Shown in pieces: positions 17,442 to 28,587 of a stretch of DNA of 64,000 nt (position 1 is its first letter; each line of letters opens with the position of its first letter). The notes beneath the pieces are model-generated. The model searched no databases and had not been told where the DNA came from. It saw only the letters and a list, made by a program, of their open reading frames with translations. The position numbers and the translations under genes were made by a program. The DNA comes from Actinocrinis puniceicyclus. GTDB taxonomy: Bacteria; Actinomycetota; Actinomycetes; Streptomycetales; Catenulisporaceae. The stretch is taken from NCBI RefSeq assembly GCF_018283645.1, contig NZ_JAGSXH010000009.1, positions 30,657-94,656 of the forward strand, read 5' to 3'.

Positions 17442-18323
17442 ATGGCCCGCCCCTGGAGCCGAGCCGAACGAGGGTCATACGCGTTGGACACTGCGCAGAG
17501 CACGCCCGAAGCGCGCACGCGCGTCAAGTTGCCACCCGACCCGTACCGAGACGACGAGCCGAGACCGGGCCGCGCCCGCCGACCGCTGATCCTGCTCGTG
17601 GCGCTGGCCGCCCTCGTCACCGTGATCACCATCGTGAACCGCAGCACCCACCAATCCGGCGGCCCGGCTGCCGCGGGCCAGTCCGCGCCCTCCGCCGGCT
17701 CGTCCGACACGAACGCCGCGGCGGGCGCGACCGGCCCGGTGGCCACGCCGTTCCAGAACAGCGGCCTGCCCGCGAACACGGCCGACGGCGTGCCGATCGG
17801 GTATCCGCACACGGCGAAAGGCGCCGAGTCGGCGGCCGCCAACTACGTCGTCGCCTACTCGTCCTCGGAGATGGTGACTCCGAGCGCGCGGCACCGGCTC
17901 ATCGACGCGATCGCCGACCCGGCCATAGCCTCCAGCCTGCAAAGCCAACTCGACACCGCCTACACCCAGGTGGCCAGCAGCCTCGGGCTCTCTGCGGACG
18001 GCGTCGCGCCGGCCGGGCAGACCTTCGTCCAGCGCAGCGCCCCGGTCGGGGTCACGCTGGTCAACAGCAGCGGCCAGAGCGCGACCGTCTCGGTGTGGGC
18101 CGTCACGATCGCCGGCCTGGCCGGGGCGGGCTCGACCCATCCCGTCGCGGAGGACTGGTCCACGATCACCGTGACCCTGCACTGGACCGGAGGGGACTGG
18201 AAGTGGGTCTCCTTCTCCGCCGCGGACGGCCCGGTGCCGGCCGGCGGACAGCAGACCGTGTCCGGAAGCAAGGACCTGCAGAAGGCCGTCTCTCAGTTCG
18301 GGGGGTTGCGCTATGCCCGGTGA
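17442..18323 (+). CDS. Single-pass membrane protein with NTF2/VirB8-like extracytoplasmic domain
   Basis: 293 residues. A basic cytoplasmic N-terminus is followed by one TM helix (about residues 47-65, LILLVALAALVTVITIV), a Ser/Ala/Gly-rich linker, and an outer domain (about 120-285) beginning GAESAAANYVVAYSSSEM and ending in strands with WSTITVTLHWTGGDWKWVSF. This is the architecture of TcpC/VirB8 proteins in Gram-positive type IV systems, where the domain nucleates the membrane channel; the assignment is by topology and neighbourhood. GAGGAGTGAGG precedes ATG 17442. Overlaps the next gene by 11 nt. Confidence 0.65.
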   Translation: MARPWSRAERGSYALDTAQSTPEARTRVKLPPDPYRDDEPRPGRARRPLILLVALAALVTVITIVNRSTHQSGGPAAAGQSAPSAGSSDTNAAAGATGPVATPFQNSGLPANTADGVPIGYPHTAKGAESAAANYVVAYSSSEMVTPSARHRLIDAIADPAIASSLQSQLDTAYTQVASSLGLSADGVAPAGQTFVQRSAPVGVTLVNSSGQSATVSVWAVTIAGLAGAGSTHPVAEDWSTITVTLHWTGGDWKWVSFSAADGPVPAGGQQTVSGSKDLQKAVSQFGGLRYAR

Positions 18324-19647
18324 CACGCTGATCCGCGCCGCCGGCGACGCCTGCGCGTTGCTGCCCGGTTCGCTCAATCACGCCTGCGAGAACACGCGCA
18401 AGCTGGTAGGCGACTCAGGCAGCGGCGCCGGGCCCAACGGCAGCGCCGGCGGCGGCGCCTCGACCGCGTCGCTGCTGTCCGATCCGGTCGGGGCGATCGC
18501 GCACGACTGCGCCCAGGCGGCCTCTTCGGTCATCAAGGCCGTGTCCTCCGTGGTCGACGGGGCGACCACGGTGGACTTCACCAACTCCGGTTTCCTGACC
18601 CAGTACGCGATCGTGTTCGCCGCCTCCGCGATCCTGACCGTGGTGCTCTGGCTGCTCGCGGTGATCAAGCGGGCGGTGCGCGGCGAGTCCATCGTGACCG
18701 CGCTGTCCGAGGCCACCGGCTTCCTGTGGCTCGCGGTCGGCGCTTCCGCGTTCACGCCGGTGATCCTCTACGGAATGGTGCGTGTGACCGACTCGGTGAC
18801 CAGCGCCATCGGCTCGGGCACGGCGAGGGATACGAACAACTTCCTCACCTCGTTCGCGAACACGATCGACCCACCGAACGGGCAGAGCGCGAACCTCGGC
18901 GGCGGCCCGATCCTGCTGATCTTCGTCTCGCTGATCGCCATGATCGCCGCGGCGGTGCTGTGGGTCGAGTTGCTGATCCGGGCCGCGATGCTGTACGTCG
19001 GCGCGGCGCTCGCGGCGACCGTCTACGCGGGCCTGGTGGACAAGTCGCTCTGGCACCACATCAGGCGCTGGGCCGGCATGATGATCGCGGTGGACCTGGC
19101 GAAACCGGTGGTCGTCATCGTGCTGGGGCTGGCCACCGCCATCTCCGGAGGCAACACCGGGCAGGGCTCCTTCGGCTCGGTGCTCTCCGGCCTGGCCATC
19201 ATGCTGCTGTCGATCTTCGCCTCCGGCCTGATCTTCCGCTTCGTGCCGAGCTTCGGCGACGACATGCTGGCCATCAACGGCGCCCGCTCCGCCGACGCGC
19301 CGGCCGAGGCCGCCGCGGGCTCGATGGACGGGCCGGCCTCGCGGATGAGGCAGGGCATCGCGGCTCACGCCGGCCGCAGCGGCAGCCCGATCGGAGCCAA
19401 CCCCATGGCCGGACCGGCGGTCGCCGCGCTGGGCATGTCGGCGGGCCTTGCGGCCCACGGGGCACGCACCGCCGTGCGGCTGACGACCACGCGTAACCCA
19501 GGCAACGGCGGACAGCCTTCGGTGCCGCCGCCCATGCAGCCGCCCGCCGCTCTCCCGCGCGAGGGAGTGCCCGGACGCGCTGCCGATGCGGTTCGCGGGG
19601 CGCAGGGGCGCGGCGCGCCTGACGCCGGACGCGGAGGAACGGCGTGA
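18313..19647 (+). CDS. Polytopic VirB6/TrbL-like channel protein
   Basis: 444 residues with a Gly/Ser-rich N-terminal region, about six TM helices between residues 95 and 320 (for example YAIVFAASAILTVVLWLLAVI and LLIFVSLIAMIAAAVLWVELLIRAAMLYVGAALAATVYAG), and a Pro/Gly/Arg-rich cytoplasmic tail. The VELLIRAAMLYVGAAL plus TrbL-like helix set and its place between VirB8-like and VirB4-like genes fit a VirB6/TrbL inner-membrane channel component. It overlaps its neighbours by 11 and 4 nt, so the module is tightly coupled. Confidence 0.7.
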   Translation: MPGDTLIRAAGDACALLPGSLNHACENTRKLVGDSGSGAGPNGSAGGGASTASLLSDPVGAIAHDCAQAASSVIKAVSSVVDGATTVDFTNSGFLTQYAIVFAASAILTVVLWLLAVIKRAVRGESIVTALSEATGFLWLAVGASAFTPVILYGMVRVTDSVTSAIGSGTARDTNNFLTSFANTIDPPNGQSANLGGGPILLIFVSLIAMIAAAVLWVELLIRAAMLYVGAALAATVYAGLVDKSLWHHIRRWAGMMIAVDLAKPVVVIVLGLATAISGGNTGQGSFGSVLSGLAIMLLSIFASGLIFRFVPSFGDDMLAINGARSADAPAEAAAGSMDGPASRMRQGIAAHAGRSGSPIGANPMAGPAVAALGMSAGLAAHGARTAVRLTTTRNPGNGGQPSVPPPMQPPAALPREGVPGRAADAVRGAQGRGAPDAGRGGTA

Positions 19648-21167
19648 CGGCAGAGGGTTACGAGCGCCGCCGCTCGTTCCTGATCGGCAAGGCCAAGCCG
19701 AACGCGATCGTCGGGCGCAACCGGGAGACCGGCGAACTGGCCGTGTTGGTGGTCGCGTGCGCACTGGCGATGATCGCGGCCTTCGTACTCCCCACCCTCT
19801 TCCTCAAGATTCTGATGATCATCGGACTGCCGGCGGCCGGCGCGGCGGTGATCTTCCTGCCGTACCGCAAGCGCACGCTGTACCGATGGTTCGAGATCGA
19901 CCGCAGTTATCGGCGGCTGTTGCGCTCGGGCCAGGCCCGCTACGCCTCGGCCGCCGTGGAGGCCGGTACCCGGCTCGGCGGCCGCCCGCTGCCGGTGGCC
20001 GGCCCGCCCGGGATCGGCCGCGTGCGCTGGCTGACCGCCAACTTCGGGCCGGACAAACTCGCGGTCCTGATGCACCTGGACCGCGGCACGGTCACCTGCA
20101 CGCTGGAGATCGAAGGGCCGGGCGTCGGCTCCCGGGACGCCGAGGACCAGGAGGCCCTCGTCGACCGGTTCGGCACCCTGCTGCGGCACGTGGCCAACGG
20201 AGACGGCTTCGTGACCCGGCTTCAGATGCTCGCCCGCACCCTGCCTGCCGACCCCGACGCGCACGCCAAGGACGTGCTCCGGCGCGGTGATCCCGAGGCG
20301 GCGCAATGGCTGCGGGATTCTTACGACCATCTGGCGTCGATGGTGTCGACCTCCAGCGAGCAGCACCGTGCGTATCTGACCGCTTCGATGCCTTACACGC
20401 GTGAACTGGCCACCGAAGCGCGGGTCATGGCCGGAGGCGCGGACGCGGACCACGGTCTATGCGTCATCATGGTGCGTGAACTGACCGACATCTGCGCACG
20501 GCTCGCGGACGCCGATATCAAGGTCCGCCGACCGTTGGACGTGGCCGCACTGGCCTCGCTCATCCACTCCATGTACGACCCCGAACACCCGATCGACCAC
20601 TTCGAGGCGATGGCGGAGCGCGACGCCTGGCCGGCCGAGTTCGACGGCTCCGGGCCGCTGTTCCTGCGAGCCAAGACCCGCGAGTCGGCCACCGGCGAGC
20701 CGTGGTGCCACGCCACCGCGTGGATCCGCGAGTGGCCGCTCACCCCGGTCTCGGTGAACTTCCTCGCCCCGCTGCTGGTGCACACCCCGGACGTGATCCG
20801 TACCGTCGCCGTCACCATGGACCTGGAACCGACCGAGGTGGCGATCGAGCGGATGCTGACCGAGAAGGTGAACGTGGACGCCGAGGACCGCCGCCAGGCC
20901 AAGCTCGGCCGGATCGACGACCCGCGTGAACGGGCCCACTCCTCCCGGGTCGACCTGCGCGGCGAGGACCTGGCGGCGGGCGCCGCTGGCGTCAACCTGG
21001 TCGGCTACATCACCGTCTCCTCGCGTTCGCCGGAGGCGCTGTCCCGGGACAAGCGCACCATCCGCGCGTCCGCGGGCAAGTCCTTCCTGAAGCTGGAATG
21101 GTGCGATCGGGAACACCACCGCGCCTTTGTCAACACCCTGCCATTCGCGACCGGCGTGCGGAGGTAG
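19644..21167 (+). CDS. SCO6880-family type IV secretion-associated protein
   Basis: 507 residues. Two adjoining TM helices at about 28-70 (PrgI-like placement) precede a large soluble domain. Features such as MTAEGYERRRSFLIGKAKPNAIVGRNRETGE at the start, WCHATAWIREWPLTPVSVNFLAPLL and RRQAKLGRIDDPRERAHSSRVDLRGEDL are those I associate with SCO6880-family proteins, which correspond to the membrane-proximal part of VirB4/TraC systems in actinobacteria. No Walker motif is present; the ATPase is the next gene. ATG overlaps the previous stop by 4 nt (ATGA). Confidence 0.78.
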   Translation: MTAEGYERRRSFLIGKAKPNAIVGRNRETGELAVLVVACALAMIAAFVLPTLFLKILMIIGLPAAGAAVIFLPYRKRTLYRWFEIDRSYRRLLRSGQARYASAAVEAGTRLGGRPLPVAGPPGIGRVRWLTANFGPDKLAVLMHLDRGTVTCTLEIEGPGVGSRDAEDQEALVDRFGTLLRHVANGDGFVTRLQMLARTLPADPDAHAKDVLRRGDPEAAQWLRDSYDHLASMVSTSSEQHRAYLTASMPYTRELATEARVMAGGADADHGLCVIMVRELTDICARLADADIKVRRPLDVAALASLIHSMYDPEHPIDHFEAMAERDAWPAEFDGSGPLFLRAKTRESATGEPWCHATAWIREWPLTPVSVNFLAPLLVHTPDVIRTVAVTMDLEPTEVAIERMLTEKVNVDAEDRRQAKLGRIDDPRERAHSSRVDLRGEDLAAGAAGVNLVGYITVSSRSPEALSRDKRTIRASAGKSFLKLEWCDREHHRAFVNTLPFATGVRR

Positions 21168-21170
21168 CCG

Positions 21171-22733
21171 ATGGCCCGCGGAAGCCTGACCGACCTGCTC
21201 GCCGACGCCTTCACCACGGTGCTCTTCGGCAAGAAGGACACCACCCGGCTGCCGGTGCGCACCTCGACCAACCAGGCCGAGGCGATCTACCTGCCGACCG
21301 CCGCGCCCGGCCTCGGCGACTCCGGAGTGATCATCGGACGCGAGGTGTACAGCGGCAAGGGCTACATCTACGACCCGTTCCAGCTCTACGGCCAGCAGTT
21401 GCCAGCCCCCCACTGGCTGGTGCTCGGCGAGTCCGGCAACGGCAAGTCCTCGCTGGAGAAGACGTACGTGCTGCGCCAGCTGCGGTTCAAGGACCGTCAG
21501 GTGGTCGTGCTCGACGCGCAGGGCGAGGACGGGGTCGGCGAGTGGAACCGGATAGCCGAGGCGGTGGGCGTCACCCCGATCCGGCTCGATCCGCATCACC
21601 GCGGCGGCGCGGGCATCCGGCTCAACCCGCTCGACCCGGCGATCACGCTCACCGGCCAGCTCGCCCTGCTGCGCACGATCATCGAGGTCGCGCTCGGGCA
21701 TCCGCTCGACGAGAGGTCCGGTTACGCGCTCAAGGCCGCACACGCGACGGTACGCGCTGACTCGCTGCGCGCCGGTGTGCAGCCGATCCTGCACCACGTC
21801 GTCGAGGCGTTGCGCGAGCCGAAGCCGGCCGCGGCCGAGGAGATGAACGTAGGGATCGACGAGGTGCGCGACTGGGGCCTGGACGTGGCTCTGGTGCTCG
21901 ACCGGCTCGTGGACGGCGACCTGGCCGGCATGTTCGACGGCCCGACCACGGCGGGGATCGACCTGGACTCGCCGCTGATCGTCTTCGACCTGTCCACGAT
22001 CGACCGCAACTCGATCGCGATGCCGATCCTGATGGCGATCGTGGGGGTCTGGCTGGAGCACACCTGGATCAAGCCGGACCGCAAGAAGCGCATCTTCCTG
22101 GTGGAGGAGGCGTGGCACATCATCAACTCCCCCTCGGTGGCGCAGCTGTTCCAGCGGCTGCTGAAGTTCGGCCGCCGGCTCGGCCTCTCCTTCGTCGCGG
22201 TCGTGCACCACCTGTCCGACGTGGTCGACGGGGCGGCGGCCAAGGAGGCCGCGGCGATCCTGAAGATGGCCTCGACCCGCACCATCTACATGCAGAAGTC
22301 CGACGAGGCGCGCGCCACCGGACGAGTGCTCGGCCTGCCCCGGTGGGCGGTGGAGATCATCCCGACGCTCTCGCCCGGCATCGCGGTCTGGGACGTGAAC
22401 GGCGATGTGCAGGTGGTCAAGCACATCGTCACGGAGATCGAGCGACCGCTGGTCTACACGGACCGCGCGATGACCGAGTCCTCGGACGAGGAGGAGGCCG
22501 GGGCGGACGCGCTGGACGACCTGCCGCCGGCGTTCGCGAACGCCGAGTCCGAGTCCGAGCCGGATCGGCCGCAACTTCCGCCGGGCGCCCGCGCGAACGC
22601 CAGGGCGCTGCCGCCGGGAACCGGAAAGCACTCCGGCCGGCCGGAGGCCGAGGACCCGGACCTGACCGCGATCGCCGCGGCGGTCTTCGGGCCGCGAGCG
22701 AGCAATCCGAGCCATACCCGCCGCGGGGCCTGA
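21171..22733 (+). CDS. VirB4/TraC-type secretion ATPase
   Basis: 520 residues, cytoplasmic ATPase expected to power assembly or transport by the module. Walker A GESGNGKSS at residues 86-94; Walker B RIFLVEEAWHII at about 307-318 with the VirB4-like E-E-A-W; a conserved QLFQRLLKFGRRLGLSFVAVVHHLSD segment follows. It lacks the N-terminal transmembrane/VirB4 domain, which is supplied separately by the upstream gene, so the two form a split VirB4. The C-terminal 90 residues are acidic and disordered. GAGG site overlaps the preceding stop. Last gene of the cluster. Confidence 0.85.
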   Translation: MARGSLTDLLADAFTTVLFGKKDTTRLPVRTSTNQAEAIYLPTAAPGLGDSGVIIGREVYSGKGYIYDPFQLYGQQLPAPHWLVLGESGNGKSSLEKTYVLRQLRFKDRQVVVLDAQGEDGVGEWNRIAEAVGVTPIRLDPHHRGGAGIRLNPLDPAITLTGQLALLRTIIEVALGHPLDERSGYALKAAHATVRADSLRAGVQPILHHVVEALREPKPAAAEEMNVGIDEVRDWGLDVALVLDRLVDGDLAGMFDGPTTAGIDLDSPLIVFDLSTIDRNSIAMPILMAIVGVWLEHTWIKPDRKKRIFLVEEAWHIINSPSVAQLFQRLLKFGRRLGLSFVAVVHHLSDVVDGAAAKEAAAILKMASTRTIYMQKSDEARATGRVLGLPRWAVEIIPTLSPGIAVWDVNGDVQVVKHIVTEIERPLVYTDRAMTESSDEEEAGADALDDLPPAFANAESESEPDRPQLPPGARANARALPPGTGKHSGRPEAEDPDLTAIAAAVFGPRASNPSHTRRGA

Positions 22734-22749
22734 GCCGAGCGCCCGCCGG

Positions 22750-22947
22750 TCAGGCCGAGGCGGCGCGCTGCTCACACGGCCAGGTGCGGCCGCACAGGCA
22801 GTAGTCGGGGCCGTTGGCGATCGCGACCAGGCCGTGTACGTCGCGCGAGACCGCCGCCGCGGCGAGGCAGGCGCCCGAGCCCATCTCGTCCACGGCGCGA
22901 AGCGCCGGGATCCAGCGTGTGCCGTCGTACAGGACTGTGCCGTTCAT
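22750..22947 (-). CDS. Small Cys-containing hypothetical protein
   Basis: A 65-residue protein, start ATG 22947 chosen for its AGGAGAG site 5 nt upstream. It has an YDGTRWIPALRAVDE opening, a helical middle and a C-terminal YCLCGRTWPCEQR with three cysteines in CxC-x5-C spacing, suggesting a metal or redox role. I do not recognise a family. It runs convergently against the end of the secretion ATPase gene, with 16 nt between them. Confidence 0.5.
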   Translation of the reverse strand: MNGTVLYDGTRWIPALRAVDEMGSGACLAAAAVSRDVHGLVAIANGPDYCLCGRTWPCEQRAASA

Positions 22948-23120
22948 GCGCTCTCCTGGAAGCCAAGGCGATGCGACTTGACGGGGCGTCACGTGACCCG
23001 TCGTCCTGACACGTGCAACGAGCGGCCCGTGCTCCCGTTACGGCGTCCGAGGTTGATCGTCGGGCCTGGACGGCGTTTGGTCCGGTTCTGGGTGAACGCC
23101 ACGGTCGGTGTGGTGCGGGC

Positions 23121-24128
23121 TCACAGCCGCAGCCGGTCCACCGCGATCAGGCCCGGCGTGCTTCGAGACCCCGGAGCCGGCGGCGCGACGTGCAGTACCC
23201 AGGCACAGCCCGGCTTGAGCTTTCCGCCGCCGTGGCCGGGCCCGAGCAGCCGCTCGGCACGCCGCGTGGACCACGGCCGTCCGTTCACCGTGGGCGTCCG
23301 CCCGGACCGCTCGAGCGCCGCGACGAGCATCGCGTCGAGCACTTCCCGATGTGAGCAGAGCACAGTGGGCTGCACTTCGGCGATCAGGGCGTGTATCCAG
23401 CGGGCGATCGCGTCGGGCTCAGCCGCGTGCGCCGGTTCGGAAAGCGCCGGGTCGATATCCATGGACACCTGCTGCGTGCGCGCATAGGGGCGCACCGTGT
23501 CCACGCATCGAACGGCAGGTGATGAGACGACCCGCAGCGGTCCGTAGCTGGGCAACAGCCCGGCCATCGTCTCGGCCTGTGTGTGACCGACCGCGGCCAG
23601 CGGGCGGACCAGGTCATCGAAGTAGTCGGCGGAGCGCTTCTGTGCCGTACCGTGTCGCAGCAGCACGATCGGCACGGTAACGGCCGGCTTGGCGAGAAAG
23701 GCGGTGAGGACCGCCGCGTCGAGCGGCCTGCTCAGCCGGGCCAGAGCCGCGGCCGGGGCCAGCCACTCCAACTGGTCCACCTCGTGGTTGGGCGAGAAGC
23801 GGCCCCAACGTTCGTCGTCCGGTACGGCACGGCCGACCCAGTAACGCACGCGCTTGCTGCCGCCGCCGACGAGGCGATAACTCACTGCGGGCAGTCTGCG
23901 TCCAAGCTGTATGCGCTGCCCGGTCTCCTCGAAGACCTCACGCACTGCCGTCTGCAACGCGTGCTCGCCGGGGTCCACCTTCCCCTTCGGCAGAGACCAG
24001 TCGTCGTAGCGCGGACGGTGGATCAGCGCCACCTCGGGTCCGTCCGGCCCCGGCCGCCACAGCACGGCTCCGGCGGCCTGTATCGGCTTGTCCACAGTCG
24101 TTGCGGAATGGATACGGGTCAGCGCCAT
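23121..24128 (-). CDS. MutT1-type Nudix hydrolase fused to histidine phosphatase
   Basis: Predicted nucleotide-pool sanitiser or diadenosine/inositol polyphosphate hydrolase of the mycobacterial MutT1 architecture. N-terminal Nudix domain with the complete box GKVDPGEHALQTAVREVFEE-TG at about residues 49-70. C-terminal histidine phosphatase (RHG) domain starting VLLRHGTAQKR at about 180, with a second catalytic His in VLCSHREVLDAML. About 335 residues. Start ATG 24128 is family-like; the frame extends to 24152. It follows the CHAD and ppk genes, a neighbourhood that hints at a polyphosphate/polyphosphorylated-nucleotide job. Confidence 0.85.
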   Translation of the reverse strand: MALTRIHSATTVDKPIQAAGAVLWRPGPDGPEVALIHRPRYDDWSLPKGKVDPGEHALQTAVREVFEETGQRIQLGRRLPAVSYRLVGGGSKRVRYWVGRAVPDDERWGRFSPNHEVDQLEWLAPAAALARLSRPLDAAVLTAFLAKPAVTVPIVLLRHGTAQKRSADYFDDLVRPLAAVGHTQAETMAGLLPSYGPLRVVSSPAVRCVDTVRPYARTQQVSMDIDPALSEPAHAAEPDAIARWIHALIAEVQPTVLCSHREVLDAMLVAALERSGRTPTVNGRPWSTRRAERLLGPGHGGGKLKPGCAWVLHVAPPAPGSRSTPGLIAVDRLRL

Positions 24129-24221
24129 GACCGCACTATCGTAACCAATCAAGGTGTCGCCAAACTGAACGCCGCATTGCCGGTCGGCGCCGTGCCGCCG
24201 GGCGGCAGCGCGCCGGCCGCG

Positions 24222-25208
24222 TCAGCTTTCGAGCCAGGTGCGCAGGCCCGGATCGGCGGCTCGGCGCCACAGCGGCGGGAAGGCGAGCCGGGAGCGCAGG
24301 ATCCCGGCCCGGGCCTCGCCGAGCAGGCGGCCGAGCACGAAACCCGTGGGCGCCGCGATCCGCGGCGTACCGGCGGCGCGCAACAACACCGCGGACGCGA
24401 CGCTGGCGTCCTGCTGTGCGCCGAGCTCCTCGGTGATCACCGCCATCGCATCCGCGAGCGCGGCGGCTTGTGCTCCAGCGACCGGTGCGCACACTTCCGC
24501 CGCGTAACGACAGCGTTTGGCAGCTATACGGAGCCGGTGCCACTGCTCGTCGGCAGGATCGTTGACGAGCATGTCCTTCGCGTTCTGCTGACGCGGATCG
24601 GGAAGCGCGGCGACTCGGCGTTCTATGACGCTGAAGGTGTTGGCGACGAGCGGATAGAGCACCTCGGGCGCCGGAGAGTGTGCCTGTTGCTGCACCGTCA
24701 TCGCCTCGGGAGCGAGCGCCAGTTGATCCGCCAGCGCGTGGAACCGCGGCCCGGCGAGCTCCGCGAGCGTCGCCTCGTGCGCGATCGCGTACTCACGGTG
24801 CAGCATCCGGTCCAGCAGTGTCCGTGCTCTCGCCGCGCCCGACGATTCGTCAGCCATCTTGTCGAGCGCGTTCAGCAACTGGGCCCGAACCACCTCGATG
24901 TCGCGCTCGGGCGAGACGACCTGGGTGAACTCCCCGATGCGGGCGGCCAACCCGTCGGCCCATTCCGCGTCCAGCAGCGGTCGATAGGTCCGCAGCAGCG
25001 ACCGCGAACGGCGGCAGGCCACCCTGATGCGGTGCGACGCCTCCGGCTTGCCGTCGCGCAGGCGTGGCAGCTGGGTCAGGAACGCGTTGCTCTGCGCCGC
25101 GAGATAGCCGCGCAGGACCTCGAACGCCGTCGGGACCGCACCGCCCGCCCGAGCCTCGCCCGCGGAGCGCTGCGCGCCGACCCGCTGTCCCGCATCCGTC
25201 TCTGTCAC
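24222..25208 (-). CDS. CHAD-domain protein
   Basis: 328-residue CHAD protein. CHAD is an alpha-helical domain with conserved His/Lys/Arg that binds inorganic polyphosphate. Visible repeats of basic helix pairs: ASHRIRVACRRSRSLLRTYRPLL and, later, EQWHRLRIAAKRCRYAAEVCAPV, the two conserved H-x-x-R-I-x-x-K/R-R motifs of the domain. Start GTG 25208 with a G-rich site upstream. No CYTH domain is attached. It follows ppk on the same strand, with an alternating purine-pyrimidine tract between them, strongly suggesting the CHAD protein acts on the polyphosphate that PPK makes. Confidence 0.9.
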   Translation of the reverse strand: MTETDAGQRVGAQRSAGEARAGGAVPTAFEVLRGYLAAQSNAFLTQLPRLRDGKPEASHRIRVACRRSRSLLRTYRPLLDAEWADGLAARIGEFTQVVSPERDIEVVRAQLLNALDKMADESSGAARARTLLDRMLHREYAIAHEATLAELAGPRFHALADQLALAPEAMTVQQQAHSPAPEVLYPLVANTFSVIERRVAALPDPRQQNAKDMLVNDPADEQWHRLRIAAKRCRYAAEVCAPVAGAQAAALADAMAVITEELGAQQDASVASAVLLRAAGTPRIAAPTGFVLGRLLGEARAGILRSRLAFPPLWRRAADPGLRTWLES

Positions 25209-25236
25209 ATGGACCCCCGCTGCTCAGCCGCGTTGT

Positions 25237-25270
25237 TATGCGTATGCATGTGCATGTGCACGTACATGTG
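25237..25270. repeat. 34-bp perfect alternating pyrimidine-purine tract (Z-DNA-prone)
   Basis: Every step from 25237 to 25270 alternates pyrimidine and purine, mostly TG/CA/CG dinucleotides with ATGTGCATGTG-like repeats, and a further 10-nt alternating run follows at 25272-25281 after one break. It lies in the 96-nt gap between ppk and the CHAD gene. Such tracts can adopt left-handed DNA under negative supercoiling; whether this one does is not shown. Confidence 0.75.
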
Positions 25271-25304
25271 GGTGTACGCGTTCGCGCCTTCTGACGGGCA
25301 CCGG

Positions 25305-27437
<2,133 letters not shown>

Positions 27438-27569
27438 GATCCAAACTCTCGCACGTAAAGGTGAACTGCGGGTATCTAACGGAGGGACGCCGGGCGACCG
27501 AAGCGGGGCGGCGACGTCCTGTTACCGCACTGGCGCAGGGTCGGTAGCCGTGGCGAGTTGCCGCCGGTG

Positions 27570-28562
27570 CTACTTGGCCGATCCGCGCCGTTCGTACAGG
27601 GTGTCGACGGCTCGATTGCGAAAGCCCAGGGACTGGTACAACCGTACGGCCGGTAGGTTGTCGCCATCTACATACAAGATGACGGAATCCAGGCCGGTTT
27701 GCGCCAAATGCTGTAATCCGGCCACGGCCAGGAACCTGCCGAGCCCGCGGCGCCCGGCATCCGGGTCCACGCCGAGCACGTAGATCTCGCCGACCGGACC
27801 CGGGCCGTATGCTCCGGCCGGGTGCACCTTGGTCCAGTGGAAGCCGATCAGGTCGTGTGCCGTGCGGGCCAGGAAGAAGCCGGCCGGGTCGAACCAGGGC
27901 TCGGCCTCCCGTTCGGTCAGCTCCTGCGCAGTCCATGAGCCCTGCTCGGGATGATGCGCGAAGGCGCGGGCGTTGAGTGCGAGCCAACTCTCCTCGTCCT
28001 CGCCCGGCCTGAACGTGCCGAGTTCGACGCCGTCTGGCGGCGGCGCGGCGAAATCAGGCGCCGCCGCCGCTGCGGCGAGGTCGAGTTCCATCAGGCGCAA
28101 CTCGCGCACCGCCGCGAAACCCAGCCGCTCGGCGAACCGTTGCGTGCCCGGAAGGCTGCCGTGCGCCCACACCCGCAGCGCTCCGGCCGTCTCCGCGAGC
28201 GCGGCCTCCAGCAGGGCCCTTCCGTGGCCGCGGCGCCGCCAGCGCGGCGTGACGCACAGTTCGGCGGTGCAGTCCTGCTCCGCGTCCGGCGGGCTCAGAT
28301 AGAGATAGCCCGCGACGGCGTTGTCGGCGCGCTGCGTGAAGTGCAGCGCCCCCGGCTTGCCGTGGACCAGCGCGAGCCGGCCGTCCTCGGAGATCGGTGC
28401 GACGCCGTCGGCCTCGGTGACCGCGTCGACCAGGCTTACCACCGCGGTGCGATCCGTGTCGTCGAGGCGCTCCGGCACCGCGTTCGGTCCGCCGAACTGC
28501 GCGGCGCTCGACTGGTTTCCGGCTTGCGGGGATGCGTTCCGTCGCGTCGGGTCTTCAGGCAC
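27570..28562 (-). CDS. mshD: Mycothiol synthase (acetyl-CoA:Cys-GlcN-Ins acetyltransferase)
   Basis: Last step of mycothiol synthesis. Tandem GNAT protein of 330 residues: first domain about 35-165 with RWRRRGHGRALLEAAL, second about 180-330 with the acetyl-CoA loop DPDAGRRGLGRFLAVAGL and the DSVILYVDGDNLPAVRLYQSLGF motif that marks MshD C-termini. The N-terminal 30 residues before DDTDRTAVVSLV are poor in conservation, so GTG 28562 may be upstream of the real start. It sits next to glnR, the same pairing as in mycobacteria, and mshA lies 19 kb away in this window. Confidence 0.92.
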   Translation of the reverse strand: MPEDPTRRNASPQAGNQSSAAQFGGPNAVPERLDDTDRTAVVSLVDAVTEADGVAPISEDGRLALVHGKPGALHFTQRADNAVAGYLYLSPPDAEQDCTAELCVTPRWRRRGHGRALLEAALAETAGALRVWAHGSLPGTQRFAERLGFAAVRELRLMELDLAAAAAAPDFAAPPPDGVELGTFRPGEDEESWLALNARAFAHHPEQGSWTAQELTEREAEPWFDPAGFFLARTAHDLIGFHWTKVHPAGAYGPGPVGEIYVLGVDPDAGRRGLGRFLAVAGLQHLAQTGLDSVILYVDGDNLPAVRLYQSLGFRNRAVDTLYERRGSAK

Positions 28563-28587
28563 AGCGCCAGGCTATGCGCGCAGAGGT

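Noticed and set aside
17239..17442. 67-codon frame between the first two secretion-module genes
   Set aside because: It starts right after the previous stop but has no ribosome-binding site and random-like composition. It might be a gene, but I cannot support it.
15640..22733. An integrative conjugative element
   Set aside because: No relaxase, integrase, coupling protein or att site is visible, GC bias does not change, and both flanks are core genes.
25237..25281. Short Cys/Met-rich peptide encoded by the alternating tract
   Set aside because: The translation (CMCMCTYM-like) follows from the dinucleotide repeat itself, and no start with a ribosome-binding site precedes it.
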